DNA from: Pseudoduganella lurida
Lineage (GTDB): Bacteria > Pseudomonadota > Gammaproteobacteria > Burkholderiales > Burkholderiaceae_D
Assembly: GCF_007830455.1 (NCBI RefSeq)
Contig: NZ_VLLB01000014.1
Span: 18,617-82,616, forward strand
Direction: 5' to 3'
DNA: 64,000 bases
A model generated the notes under the pieces. The model saw only the letters and a list, made by a program, of their open reading frames with translations. It searched no databases and was not told where the DNA came from. The translations under genes were made by a program, and so were the position numbers. Positions 45,030 to 53,819 of this stretch are shown here, piece by piece; the stretch's first letter is position 1, and every line of letters starts with the position of its first letter.

Positions 45030-45824
45030 CTAGCGCAGCGCCGGGTATCCCAGCGCTGCCGCTTCCTGTTCCATCCGCCCGATCCGTGCATAGTCCGCGT
45101 CATCGCGGTGCACGAAACCCCTAATGCGCAAAGGCGCCAATGCCTCGCACAATGCCGGGCCAGGCGCCAGCAGCGCCGCGCGCAGGCACTGCACGACGGC
45201 TTCCGGCACGGCCTTGCTGGCGACCAGCGGCAGGCCGGGCGAGGCCGCAGTAAAGCCGAGCGTAACGACATCTTCGACGCTGGCGGGATCTTCCTCCTGC
45301 AAGTACGCGAACGTCACGCAGTCGATGGCTGCGATGTCCGCGGCACCCTCGCGCACCAGGCGCAGGCTGGCCGCATGGCTGCCGGACCATGTCACGTCAG
45401 CGAAGAAGCGGCCATCGCGGGCCAGCGGTGCGACGGCGTGGCGCAGCGCGTTCATGCCGCTGTTCGAGTGGACATCGTTGACGGCGGCGGCGCGGCCGCG
45501 CGCATCGGCCAAGGTGGCGATGCCGCTGCCGGTGCGCGCCACGATCACGCTTGAATAATCGCTACCCGCGCAGCCGGACACGTCGAAGCAGGGCGTGGCG
45601 AGCAGCGTCACATGCGAACGCAGCGCGGTGATGTAGGGATAGCCGCAGGTCTGCGACAACAGCAGGTCGGGTTCGCGCCAGATGTCCGGCAGCGCCGCAT
45701 CGCGCACGATGTCGACAGGCTCGCCCACATCCGCCTGGACCAGCAGCGCCGCCAGGAACGTCTCGTACGCCAGCCGCAGGCGGGACGAGACGTTGTACAT
45801 CGGCAGCGCAGCAAGCCAGGTCAT
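45030..45824 (-). CDS. PhnD-like substrate-binding domain protein (264 aa)
   Basis: The sequence matches the phosphonate/phosphite ABC-transporter binding-protein fold (PhnD-like), with SQTCGYPYITAL, VNDVHSNSGMNALR and AAIDCVTFAYL. There is no obvious signal peptide: the start MTWLAALPMYNV is supported by GGAG seven bases upstream and lacks a basic n-region plus hydrophobic core. So it may be cytoplasmic or a sensor-type domain rather than a transporter component. No ABC permease or ATPase lies nearby. It overlaps upstream context with the desaturase gene by a five-base gap, suggesting cotranscription. Confidence 0.75.
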   Translation of the reverse strand: MTWLAALPMYNVSSRLRLAYETFLAALLVQADVGEPVDIVRDAALPDIWREPDLLLSQTCGYPYITALRSHVTLLATPCFDVSGCAGSDYSSVIVARTGSGIATLADARGRAAAVNDVHSNSGMNALRHAVAPLARDGRFFADVTWSGSHAASLRLVREGAADIAAIDCVTFAYLQEEDPASVEDVVTLGFTAASPGLPLVASKAVPEAVVQCLRAALLAPGPALCEALAPLRIRGFVHRDDADYARIGRMEQEAAALGYPALR

Positions 45825-45828
45825 CGCG

Positions 45829-46803
45829 TCACTCCGGCATGTGCGGGTGCACGGGCGCATCGACCGGGCGGAACGCGTGCCTGCGCAGCAGGTGGCCGTA
45901 GCCGTGCATGTGGAAGCCGCCGCTGCGCGCGTTGTAGTCGGCGCGGCGTGCGCGGTAGATGCGGGGCAGCAGGTACCACGGCAGCGAAGGCAGGTCGTGG
46001 TGCACCAGGTGCAGGTTATTGTTCAGGAACAGCAGGCGCAGCACGGGGCCGGCCTCGTTCAGCACGATGCGCTGCTTGTGCTCGGTGGCCGGGCGGTGCT
46101 CGCAATACGAACGGATCATCGTCAGCGATTGCGCCGGATACGAGATCGCCAGCAGGTACCACAGTGGCGGGATGCCGAAGCTGCGTTCGACCCACCACAG
46201 CAGCACCGCCAGCATGCCGAAGTGGCCGAGCCACATGGGCACGTTGCGCCAGTCGCCACGCAGCGGCTGGCGCACGGCCTCCACCAGCACGGTGGCGATC
46301 GAGATGGCCGGGCCCACCAGCATGCGGCCGATAAAGGTATTGTTGAACCAGTAGAGCTGGCGCAGCGGCCCGCTCATGCCCGCCCACGCTGCCGGCGACA
46401 CGTAATAGCTTTCCGTGTCCAGCGCCGGCATCGTCAGGTGAAAATCGTTGTGGTGCTTCAGGTGGCTGTCGCGGTACAGGCGGTAGGGATACCAGACCGC
46501 CAGCGGCGCCCAGCCGAACAGCCGGTTGACCGCCGGCCAGCGGGTGGGGTGGCCGTGGATCAGCTCGTGCTGCAGCGACATGTACCAGGCACACCACCAG
46601 ATCATCAGCAGCGTGGCGGCCGGCGTGCCCAGTTCATCCCAGTAGACCAGCGTGGCAACCCAGCCGCCATAGATCGCCGCGATCAGCAGCCAGGTCGGCC
46701 ATTCGGCACGCCACACGGGCCGGGCACGTTCGGCCGCCACCTGGTGGCGCTGCGCGTCATCCAGGTATTCCGAGCGCCCCTTCGACAGGCGTGCGTCGCT
46801 CAT
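45829..46803 (-). CDS. Fatty acid desaturase family protein (324 aa)
   Basis: This membrane di-iron enzyme family introduces double bonds or hydroxyl groups into lipids. The three histidine boxes are visible: HELIHGH, HLKHHNDF and HLVHHDLPSLPW. Around four membrane helices are interspersed. The ATG at 46803 is chosen; an upstream TTG at 46821 is possible. It is directly upstream of the PhnD-like gene and downstream of the TonB-dependent receptor on the same strand. Substrate is not inferable. Confidence 0.88.
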   Translation of the reverse strand: MSDARLSKGRSEYLDDAQRHQVAAERARPVWRAEWPTWLLIAAIYGGWVATLVYWDELGTPAATLLMIWWCAWYMSLQHELIHGHPTRWPAVNRLFGWAPLAVWYPYRLYRDSHLKHHNDFHLTMPALDTESYYVSPAAWAGMSGPLRQLYWFNNTFIGRMLVGPAISIATVLVEAVRQPLRGDWRNVPMWLGHFGMLAVLLWWVERSFGIPPLWYLLAISYPAQSLTMIRSYCEHRPATEHKQRIVLNEAGPVLRLLFLNNNLHLVHHDLPSLPWYLLPRIYRARRADYNARSGGFHMHGYGHLLRRHAFRPVDAPVHPHMPE

Positions 46804-46857
46804 CCGGCATCCGCGGGACAAGCGCGTCGCACGTGGCGAAAGGGCGCGTGCGGCATG

Positions 46858-49170
46858 TCAGAAACGCGCCTTCACGCGCAGGCCCACGGTACGGGGACGC
46901 ACCATGTACAGCGTGTCGCCCGGCTGGATGGCGATGGTGTTCGGCGTGATGTCGCTCACCTTCGCGCCGTTCGTCAGGTTGGTGCCGAACAGGCCCACTT
47001 CGTAGCCGCCCGTGCGGTAGGTCAGCGTGGCATTGACCGTGTTCGACGACGGAATCTCGGCATAGCTGCCCTGTTCCCTGGCGAAGTTGGTGTACGCCTC
47101 GCCGCGGTGCGCATAGCTGGCCGACAGGCCGATTTCATCGTTGTTCGGCAGCGGAATGCTGTAGCTGGCGGTGGCGCTGGCGGCGAACTTCGGCGCATAC
47201 GGCACGCGCGCGCCGGCCGGGATGTTCTGGGCGGCGATGCCCGTCTCCACGCGGTCGGTGGCGGTGGCGTGGTTCAGCGACGCGTTGATGCCGATCGATG
47301 CATGGCGCGTGATCTTGAACGCGCTTTCGATCTCCAGGCCTTCGCTGCGGATCTTGCCGGCGTTCTGCGTGAAGTAGTAGGTGCAGGGCAGGCGGTTGAA
47401 CACCTGCACGTCGTCCCAGTCGATGCGGTAGGCGCTGGCGTTGAACGTCACGCGGCGGTTGAACAGCACGTTCTTCGAGCCGATTTCATAGTTCCACAGG
47501 CTGTCCGGCGCAAAGGTGGCCGGGGCATTGATGCCGCAGAAGTTGAACGGCACCGGCTGGTTGTTGCCGCCGTAGCGGAAGCCCTTGCCGGCCGATGCGT
47601 AGATCGTGTGGTCGTCGTCGATGCGGTAGGCCGCGGCGAAACGGGGATTGCTGCCGTGCGCGCTGGCGCTGCTGCTCGCCAGCGCGGGCACGCCGGTGGG
47701 CGATGCCGGAGTGGCGTTGGCCAGGTTGCCGAACAGGCCGGAGAACTTCAGGTCGAAGTCCTGCGTGCCGCGGAACAGGCGCAGGCCGGCCGTCAGGTCC
47801 AGCTTGTCCCACAGCGTGTAGGTGGCTTCGGCAAACACGGCCACCTGGCGCGAATCCACGTACTGGCGGCCGGAGAAGTAGTTGTCCGGCGTGGACGCCA
47901 GCTCGTTGACCTGCGAGTCATAGCCTGGGAAGTTGCGGGTGGCCGCGTAGCGCGCATCGAAGCCCGTCGTCGGCTGGTCCTGCAGCGTGTCGCGCGAACC
48001 CTTCTCGAAGAAGGCGCCGGCCGTCCACTTCAGCGGGCCACTGGCCTTCGACTGCAGGCGGAACTCCTGGGCGAAATCGGTGACCTTGTTGCCGATCGTG
48101 TAGGCCGACTGCATCAGCGGATCCTGGCCGCCGAAGATGAAGGCGGTGGCCGGATACTGGGCGGAGGTGACATACAGCGTGTCGCGGTGCAGGTAGGACG
48201 TGGACGAGATCAGCTTCGCCGTGCCCAGCTCGTAGTTGACGGTCACGTTATACAGCTGCAGCTTGTCGTTGCCCACTTCCGGCAGCAGCGCGATGGTGGT
48301 GTAGGGCGCCAGGCCGGCGTAGGCATCGTTGATGCCGCCCTTGATGTTCGAGGCGGTCGCGCTGGCGTCGATCAGCAGGTCCGGCGTGGCCTGCAGGCGC
48401 AGCGCGGCGCGGCCCTGGTTGGTCGACACGCCATTGGTGGTGCGGCCCGTGAGCTGGTTGCGGATGAAGCCCGAGTCCTTGCCCGTGTAGCCGGTCAGGC
48501 GCAACGCCAGCGTGTCGTCCTTGATCGGCACGTTCACGCTGCCGCGCAGGTTGTGGTTGTCGCCGCCGAAGCCGGAGGTGCGCGAGCCCACCGCCTCCAC
48601 GGTGCCGAACAGGTCGTTGAATTCGGGCTTCTGCGTGATCTGGCGTACCGTGCCGGCCATCGAGCCGGCGCCGAACAGCGTGCCCTGCGGGCCCTGCAGC
48701 ACCTCCACGCGTTCCAGGTCCAGCACCTTCAGGTCCGGGTTGGCGGATTTGAGCGTGACGGGCATCTCGTCGATGTACACCGCCACCAGCGACGCATCCT
48801 GCACCTCCGACGGCACGATGCCGCGCACCACCAGGCCGCGCATCGTGATGTTGTTGACACCCGTGGCCTGCTGCTGCACCGTCATCGCGGGCACCAGGTC
48901 GGCGATGTCGTTCAGGTTGCCCAGGCCGTACTTGCTGAGGCTTTCCGGCTTGATGACGGTGATCGCGGCCGGCACCTTCTGCACGTCGACGGCGCCGGTG
49001 CGGGTGGCGGTGACTTCCACGCGTTCGATCTGTTCGGATGTGTCGGTGGTTTGCGCGGCAGCTTGCGGGGCGGATTGCGGGACAGGGTCGGCGGCCATCG
49101 CCAGTGGCGCCGCGAACGCGCCGGCAACCAGCGCCGCCAGCGTGCGAAGCGCCAGGGGATGCTTGTTCAT
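46858..49170 (-). CDS. TonB-dependent outer membrane receptor (770 aa)
   Basis: This is an outer-membrane 22-strand barrel with a plug for active uptake of metal chelates or other nutrients. The signal peptide ends in APLAMAADP, the TonB-box-like region and plug start IERVEVTATRTG, plug motifs such as GPQGTLFGAGSMAG follow, and the C-terminus ends in Phe (RVKARF), as required for barrel assembly. The start follows AAGGAAAACTG. The barrel strands and length are normal. No siderophore synthesis or ABC genes are adjacent, so the ligand is unknown. Confidence 0.93.
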   Translation of the reverse strand: MNKHPLALRTLAALVAGAFAAPLAMAADPVPQSAPQAAAQTTDTSEQIERVEVTATRTGAVDVQKVPAAITVIKPESLSKYGLGNLNDIADLVPAMTVQQQATGVNNITMRGLVVRGIVPSEVQDASLVAVYIDEMPVTLKSANPDLKVLDLERVEVLQGPQGTLFGAGSMAGTVRQITQKPEFNDLFGTVEAVGSRTSGFGGDNHNLRGSVNVPIKDDTLALRLTGYTGKDSGFIRNQLTGRTTNGVSTNQGRAALRLQATPDLLIDASATASNIKGGINDAYAGLAPYTTIALLPEVGNDKLQLYNVTVNYELGTAKLISSTSYLHRDTLYVTSAQYPATAFIFGGQDPLMQSAYTIGNKVTDFAQEFRLQSKASGPLKWTAGAFFEKGSRDTLQDQPTTGFDARYAATRNFPGYDSQVNELASTPDNYFSGRQYVDSRQVAVFAEATYTLWDKLDLTAGLRLFRGTQDFDLKFSGLFGNLANATPASPTGVPALASSSASAHGSNPRFAAAYRIDDDHTIYASAGKGFRYGGNNQPVPFNFCGINAPATFAPDSLWNYEIGSKNVLFNRRVTFNASAYRIDWDDVQVFNRLPCTYYFTQNAGKIRSEGLEIESAFKITRHASIGINASLNHATATDRVETGIAAQNIPAGARVPYAPKFAASATASYSIPLPNNDEIGLSASYAHRGEAYTNFAREQGSYAEIPSSNTVNATLTYRTGGYEVGLFGTNLTNGAKVSDITPNTIAIQPGDTLYMVRPRTVGLRVKARF

Positions 49171-49368
49171 CAGTTTTCCTTGGATTGTTATCGGTGCGCG
49201 TCTTGCAGGGAGGCGAGATCGCCGCCGGCGCATGGTACGCGAGGCGGCTGCCGGATGGCGCCTGTCATGGACGAAGTATAGAGGGGCGGCCTTATGCTGA
49301 ATACGAAGATTCGGTACTTTCCTTATGCGGAATCTGCGCGAGGTTTTGCATGGCCTGGGTGACGACAG

Positions 49369-49866
49369 TTACTGCTTGCCTTCCGACTCCCGGATTGCCT
49401 TCGCAAAACCGTCCATCAGCGCATTGGGCACGGCCAGCGACAGCTGGTAGTGCTCGATCAGGAAGCCCTGGCCGGTAATGCGCAGCACGCCGCTCGCCTG
49501 GCAGATGCCCATCTGCGTATCGAGCTGCTCGTCGAACCACGCATAGCGGCGGTCCGGCGCGAAGTAGACGTTGCGCTGGCGTGCCTTGAAGGCCCAGGCC
49601 TTGCCGCTGTCGAAGTATGGTTTCGCCCATGCCTTGAACTGGTCGCGCGTCCATACCTCGCTGCGGTCCGTGCCGATGTACACGCCCTGCGGCGCGATCT
49701 TGTCGAAGTAGGCCGGCCGCGTGTGTGCGGCATCGTCGTGCCAGCCGTCCAGGAAGGCATTCACCTGCCGGGTGAGCGCGGCAGTATCGGCGCCGCTCGG
49801 CTGCGCGTGGGTGGCGCCGCCAAGCAGCAGCGTGAACAGGGTAACGAGGACAGCCAGTGACTTCAT
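49369..49866 (-). CDS. Secreted NTF2-like (SnoaL/DUF4440-type) protein (165 aa)
   Basis: A signal peptide (MKSLAVLVTLFTLLLGGATHAQ) precedes a small alpha+beta domain with an NTF2-like pattern: an N-terminal helix (VNAFLDGWHDDAA), then YFDKIAPQGVYIGTDRSEVWTRDQFKAW, the typical hallmark of nuclear-transport-factor-2-type proteins. The start follows GGAGAAAACCC. It is on the same strand and upstream of the TonB-dependent receptor with 198 bases between. Function is unknown; it is probably periplasmic. Confidence 0.82.
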   Translation of the reverse strand: MKSLAVLVTLFTLLLGGATHAQPSGADTAALTRQVNAFLDGWHDDAAHTRPAYFDKIAPQGVYIGTDRSEVWTRDQFKAWAKPYFDSGKAWAFKARQRNVYFAPDRRYAWFDEQLDTQMGICQASGVLRITGQGFLIEHYQLSLAVPNALMDGFAKAIRESEGKQ

Positions 49867-49988
49867 GGGTTTTCTCCGGTGGGGGCGAGCGGCAAGGATA
49901 ACCCGGCCGTTGCGCGAACAGCCATGCAGTGCGGTGCGGCCCGATGCTGCCTGTATAATCGGCGCCTTCACTTCAACCCAAGAGACTC

Positions 49989-51656
49989 ATGGCTTCTTCC
50001 AACGATAATGTCAGCATGGCGCTGTTCTGTGATTTCGAGAACGTGGCGCTCGGTGTGCGCGACGCGAACTACGAAAAATTCGACATCAAGCCCGTGCTGG
50101 AACGCCTGCTGCTCAAGGGGAGCATCGTGGTCAAGAAGGCCTACTGCGACTGGGACCGCTACAAGGCGTTCAAGGGTTCCATGCACGAGGCGAACTTCGA
50201 GCTGATCGAGATTCCGCACGTGCGCATCTCCGGCAAGAACTCGGCCGACATCCGCATGGTCGTCGATGCGCTCGACCTCTGCTACACGAAGGCGCACGTC
50301 AACACCTTCGTCATCATCTCCGGCGACTCCGACTTCTCGCCGCTGGTGTCCAAGCTGCGCGAGAACAACAAGAAGGTGATCGGCGTGGGCGTCAAGGATT
50401 CCACGTCAGACCTGCTCGTGGCGAACTGCGACGAATTCATCTTCTATGACGACCTGGTGCGCGAAAGCCGCCGCCAGCGCCGCGACGTGCGCGACCAGCA
50501 GCAGGCGCCGAAGCGTTCGCCGGAAGAGGAAAAGAAGAAGCGCGAGGAGGGCGACAAGCGCCGCACCGAAGCCGTCGACATCGCCTTCGAGACCTTCGAT
50601 GCGCTGATCACCGAGCGCGGCGACAGCGGCAAGATCTGGGCCTCCGTGCTGAAGGAGGCGATCAAGCGCCGCAAGCCGGACTTCAACGAGGCCTACTACG
50701 GCTTCCGCACGTTCGGCAACCTGCTCGAGGAAATGAAGGCGCGCGGCCTGCTGGAATTCGGCCGTGACGAGAAGTCGGGCGCCTATGTGTACCGCAGCAG
50801 CAGCGCGGCCGCGCAGGCCGCCGCCGCCGAACAGTCCGACAGCGACGTGACGGCTGTCGAGCCGGTGGCAGCCGCTCCCGCACATGCACCGTCGCAGGAT
50901 GGTGCCGAGAAGGGCCGTCGCGGCCGTGGCAATCGTGGCGGCCGCAATCGCCGCAACGGACCGGAAGCGGTGGAGAACGCCGCGCCGCAGGAAGTGGCGG
51001 AAGAGGTCTCCGGGCAGTCGAACGACCGCGAGGAGGATGACGAGCCGAACGTCCGCCCGCAGAACGAACGCGAGCTGGACGACGCCACCCCGGCCACCGC
51101 CGACCTGGAAGACGACGAAGTGGCGGTGGCGCTGGAATCGGCCGCGGCCGACTACGCCGCCGAGCTGGCGTCCGCCGAGCAGGCGCTGGAAGAGATGGCC
51201 CGCGAAGTGCGCGAAACGCGCCGTGCCCGCGCGGCGGCAGCGCAGCCGACGATCGCCGAACAGCTGGCTGCCCTGCCGCAGGACGACGAGCCGGCAGCCG
51301 AGGCGCCAGTGGCCGAAGCAGCCGAGCCGGCAGAGGAAGCCGAACCGGCGGACGCTGCACCCGCGAAGCGCAGCCGCACCGGCGCCCGCAAGACGGCCGC
51401 TGCCAAGAAGCCGGCGCGCACCAGCAAGGTGGCGAAGGCGGCCGCCGATGCCGCCGAGGCGGTCGATGCCGTGCTGGCAACGCAGCCGGTGGCAGAAGCC
51501 CCGGAGGCCGCAACGGAGGTCGTAACCGAGGCCGCCACCGGAGCCGAGCCGGAAGCCCCTGCCGTACCGGCGAAGAAGGCGCGGGCCAGGACGCCATCGC
51601 GCAGCAGCCTGCCACGCAAGCCGAAAGCCAAGCCGCAAGGCGACAGCGAAGGCTGA
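49989..51656 (+). CDS. NYN-domain / LOTUS (OST-HTH) putative RNase with disordered tail (555 aa)
   Basis: The N-terminal NYN domain (about residues 10-160) carries the conserved acidic residues of the PIN-like nuclease fold in FCDFENVAL, DIRMVVDAL and ISGDSDFSPLV. An Arg/Lys/Glu-rich linker leads to an OST-HTH/LOTUS domain (about 195-275), known to bind RNA. The remaining half is low complexity: an RG-rich patch (GRRGRGNRGGRNRRNG), then long Ala/Glu/Pro stretches and a basic Lys/Arg end. This suggests an RNA-associated nuclease. It is monocistronic. Its target is unknown. Similar proteins are widespread in proteobacteria. Confidence 0.88.
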   Translation: MASSNDNVSMALFCDFENVALGVRDANYEKFDIKPVLERLLLKGSIVVKKAYCDWDRYKAFKGSMHEANFELIEIPHVRISGKNSADIRMVVDALDLCYTKAHVNTFVIISGDSDFSPLVSKLRENNKKVIGVGVKDSTSDLLVANCDEFIFYDDLVRESRRQRRDVRDQQQAPKRSPEEEKKKREEGDKRRTEAVDIAFETFDALITERGDSGKIWASVLKEAIKRRKPDFNEAYYGFRTFGNLLEEMKARGLLEFGRDEKSGAYVYRSSSAAAQAAAAEQSDSDVTAVEPVAAAPAHAPSQDGAEKGRRGRGNRGGRNRRNGPEAVENAAPQEVAEEVSGQSNDREEDDEPNVRPQNERELDDATPATADLEDDEVAVALESAAADYAAELASAEQALEEMAREVRETRRARAAAAQPTIAEQLAALPQDDEPAAEAPVAEAAEPAEEAEPADAAPAKRSRTGARKTAAAKKPARTSKVAKAAADAAEAVDAVLATQPVAEAPEAATEVVTEAATGAEPEAPAVPAKKARARTPSRSSLPRKPKAKPQGDSEG

Positions 51657-51776
51657 TACCCCCGTTGTAGCCACGTGACGGGCCGGCCGATCGACTGCCG
51701 GCCCCGTCGCCGGCAATTTACTGCCGGTCCCTTTGCTGCCATACTGCACGTCACAAGAACATTTGGCGGCACGTCC

Positions 51777-52628
51777 ATGGCTATCCTGTCCGACATCACC
51801 CTGTACCCGATCAAGTCCTGCGCCGGCATCGCGCTGCGCGAAGCCACGCTCACGCGGGCGGGCCTGATGACGGAGGGGATCTACGACCGCGAATGGATGG
51901 TGGTCGATGCCGATGGCAATTACCTCACGCAGCGCGAGCACCCGAAGCTGGCGCTGGTCACGCCGCGCATCAAGGCGAACACGCTGGAGCTGCGCGCGCC
52001 CGGCATGCTGCGCCTGGAAATTCCCCTCGGCCTGCCCGATCCGGAATCCGCGCCCGCACGCACCGTGCTGCTGTGGGACCTGTCCTTGAAAGCCTATGAC
52101 TGCGACGACCTGACGGCGGCGTGGTTCACCAGCTTCCTGGGCCTGCCATGCCGGCTGGTGCGCTTCCATCCGGAAGCCCAGAACCTGGCGAACATGAAGT
52201 GGACGGGCGGCGTGGAAGCGCCCACGCTGTTCTCGGACGGCTATCCGGTACTCGTGATCGGCGCCGAATCGCTGCGCGACCTGAACGAGCGGCTGCACAA
52301 GGCCGGCCGCGCGCCGCTGCCGATGAACCGGTTCCGGCCCAATCTCGTGGTCGACGGCCTGGGCGCCTACGAGGAAGACTACATCGATACCTTCGACTTC
52401 GATGGCGCCGTGCTCAAGCCCGTCAAGCCCTGTCCGCGCTGCCCGATGCCCTCGGTCGACCAGGCCACCGGCACGTTCGGCCCGGACCCGCTGGAGATCC
52501 TGCAGTCCTACCGCGCCAAGCCGGAAGTCGATGGCGGCATCTGCTTCGGCATGAACAATATCCTGCTCGAAGGCGAAGGGCAGCGCGTCCACGTGGGCCA
52601 GCAGGTCGGCGCCGAGCTGGCTTTCTGA
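51777..52628 (+). CDS. MOSC domain-containing protein (YcbX-like, 283 aa)
   Basis: The N-terminal MOSC beta-barrel domain starts ILSDITLYPIKSCAG, and the C-terminal MOSC region contains the conserved Cys in CPRCPMPSVDQATG. MOSC proteins handle molybdenum cofactor-linked sulfur chemistry, and YcbX confers resistance to N-hydroxylated base analogues. The start at 51777 is chosen by the canonical N-terminus; the upstream frame is not supported. A GGDEF gene follows after 11 bases. Confidence 0.9.
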   Translation: MAILSDITLYPIKSCAGIALREATLTRAGLMTEGIYDREWMVVDADGNYLTQREHPKLALVTPRIKANTLELRAPGMLRLEIPLGLPDPESAPARTVLLWDLSLKAYDCDDLTAAWFTSFLGLPCRLVRFHPEAQNLANMKWTGGVEAPTLFSDGYPVLVIGAESLRDLNERLHKAGRAPLPMNRFRPNLVVDGLGAYEEDYIDTFDFDGAVLKPVKPCPRCPMPSVDQATGTFGPDPLEILQSYRAKPEVDGGICFGMNNILLEGEGQRVHVGQQVGAELAF

Positions 52629-52639
52629 ACGGGCGGCCG

Positions 52640-53794
52640 ATGGCGCACACCCTGTACAAGGCTCCCACCGTGGAAGAACTCGCCGCGGACAACGCGGCGC
52701 TGCGCGCGCGCATGGCCTACATGCTCGAACAGGCCGAATGCAACCACGCGATCATGATGCGGCACCAGGCGTTCGACCTGGAGATCGTGGGCGCGGCCAG
52801 CTTCCCCGACCTGGTGGGCACCATCTTCCGCGCGCTGCCCGTGATCTCGGAGCTGCAGAGCGTCACGCTGTCGCTGGTGGACGAGGATGCCGATATCCGC
52901 ACGGTGATGGAGCGCCTGGGTGTCGATTTTGCCGCGTTCCCGGACCTGCTGTTCGTGCGCGGCATCGGCGAGCTGGGTTTCGACCTGGGCACGCGCACCG
53001 CGCAGTCGGCGGCGCCGAAGCCGCTGCTCGGCATGTTCGACCCGGCGGGCCACACGCGGCAGTTCCCGCAGGGGCCGGCGACACCCGTGGCGCGCCTGCA
53101 GAGCGTGGCGATCGTGCCGCTGCTGCGCAATCGCCGCATCATCGGCAGCCTGAACCTGGGCAGCGCCGATCCCACCCGCTTCACGCCCAGCCTGGGCACC
53201 GATTTCGTCGAGCACATGGCGTCGATCATCGCGATCTGCCTCGAGAACGTGATCAGCAACGAGATGCTCAAGTACATCGGGCTGACCGATTCGCTCACCG
53301 GCGTGTACAACCGCCGCTACATCGACCGGCGCCTGCTGGAAGAGATCGGGCGGGCGCGGCGCCAGGACTACGACATCTCGTTCATGTACATCGACATCGA
53401 CCACTTCAAGCGCGTCAACGACACGCTGGGCCACCAGGGCGGCGACGAGGTGCTGCGCGAGGTGGCCCACCGCATCAAGGGCGAGCTGCGCCTGTCCGAT
53501 GCGCTGGCCCGCTTCGGCGGCGAGGAATTCGTGGTGCTGCTGATCGATGCGGACCTGGACAGCGCCGCCTTCGTGGCCGAGCGCATCCGCATCGCCATCT
53601 CGGCCTCGATGATCGCGCTGGCACGCGGGCTGCAGGTGTCGATCACGGCCTCGGTGGGCGTGGCCAGCCTGGCCGGCGCCAGCGACGGCGCGCCCGAAGC
53701 GGCGGCCCAGGAACTGATCGCCCATGCGGACGAGGCGCTGTACCAGGCCAAGGCCGGCGGGCGTGACCGGGTGGTGCGCTACAGCGCCCACTGA
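52640..53794 (+). CDS. Diguanylate cyclase with N-terminal sensory domain (384 aa)
   Basis: The N-terminal half resembles a DUF484/GAF sensory module (about residues 40-215, FPDLVGTIFRALPV). The C-terminal GGDEF domain (about 220-380) has an active GGEEF motif in RFGGEEFVVL and an intact inhibitory site RLSD five residues upstream, so c-di-GMP synthesis with product feedback is expected. There is no membrane segment, so it is cytosolic. It lies 11 bases after the MOSC gene, and is followed by a TonB-type gene. Confidence 0.92.
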   Translation: MAHTLYKAPTVEELAADNAALRARMAYMLEQAECNHAIMMRHQAFDLEIVGAASFPDLVGTIFRALPVISELQSVTLSLVDEDADIRTVMERLGVDFAAFPDLLFVRGIGELGFDLGTRTAQSAAPKPLLGMFDPAGHTRQFPQGPATPVARLQSVAIVPLLRNRRIIGSLNLGSADPTRFTPSLGTDFVEHMASIIAICLENVISNEMLKYIGLTDSLTGVYNRRYIDRRLLEEIGRARRQDYDISFMYIDIDHFKRVNDTLGHQGGDEVLREVAHRIKGELRLSDALARFGGEEFVVLLIDADLDSAAFVAERIRIAISASMIALARGLQVSITASVGVASLAGASDGAPEAAAQELIAHADEALYQAKAGGRDRVVRYSAH

Positions 53795-53819
53795 ACCGTA
53801 TCCAAGGAGGCTGCGCGCC

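Noticed and set aside
46858..49170. A Fur-box upstream of the TonB-dependent receptor
   Set aside because: No convincing match to the Fur consensus could be found in 49171-49368; only a lone TATACT-like hexamer on the minus strand (49275-49280) is visible, without a good -35.
45682..49281. A 1199-codon plus-strand open frame opposite the desaturase and TonB-dependent receptor
   Set aside because: The minus-strand proteins have histidine boxes, a signal peptide and barrel features. The plus-strand translation has none and is a third-position GC artefact.
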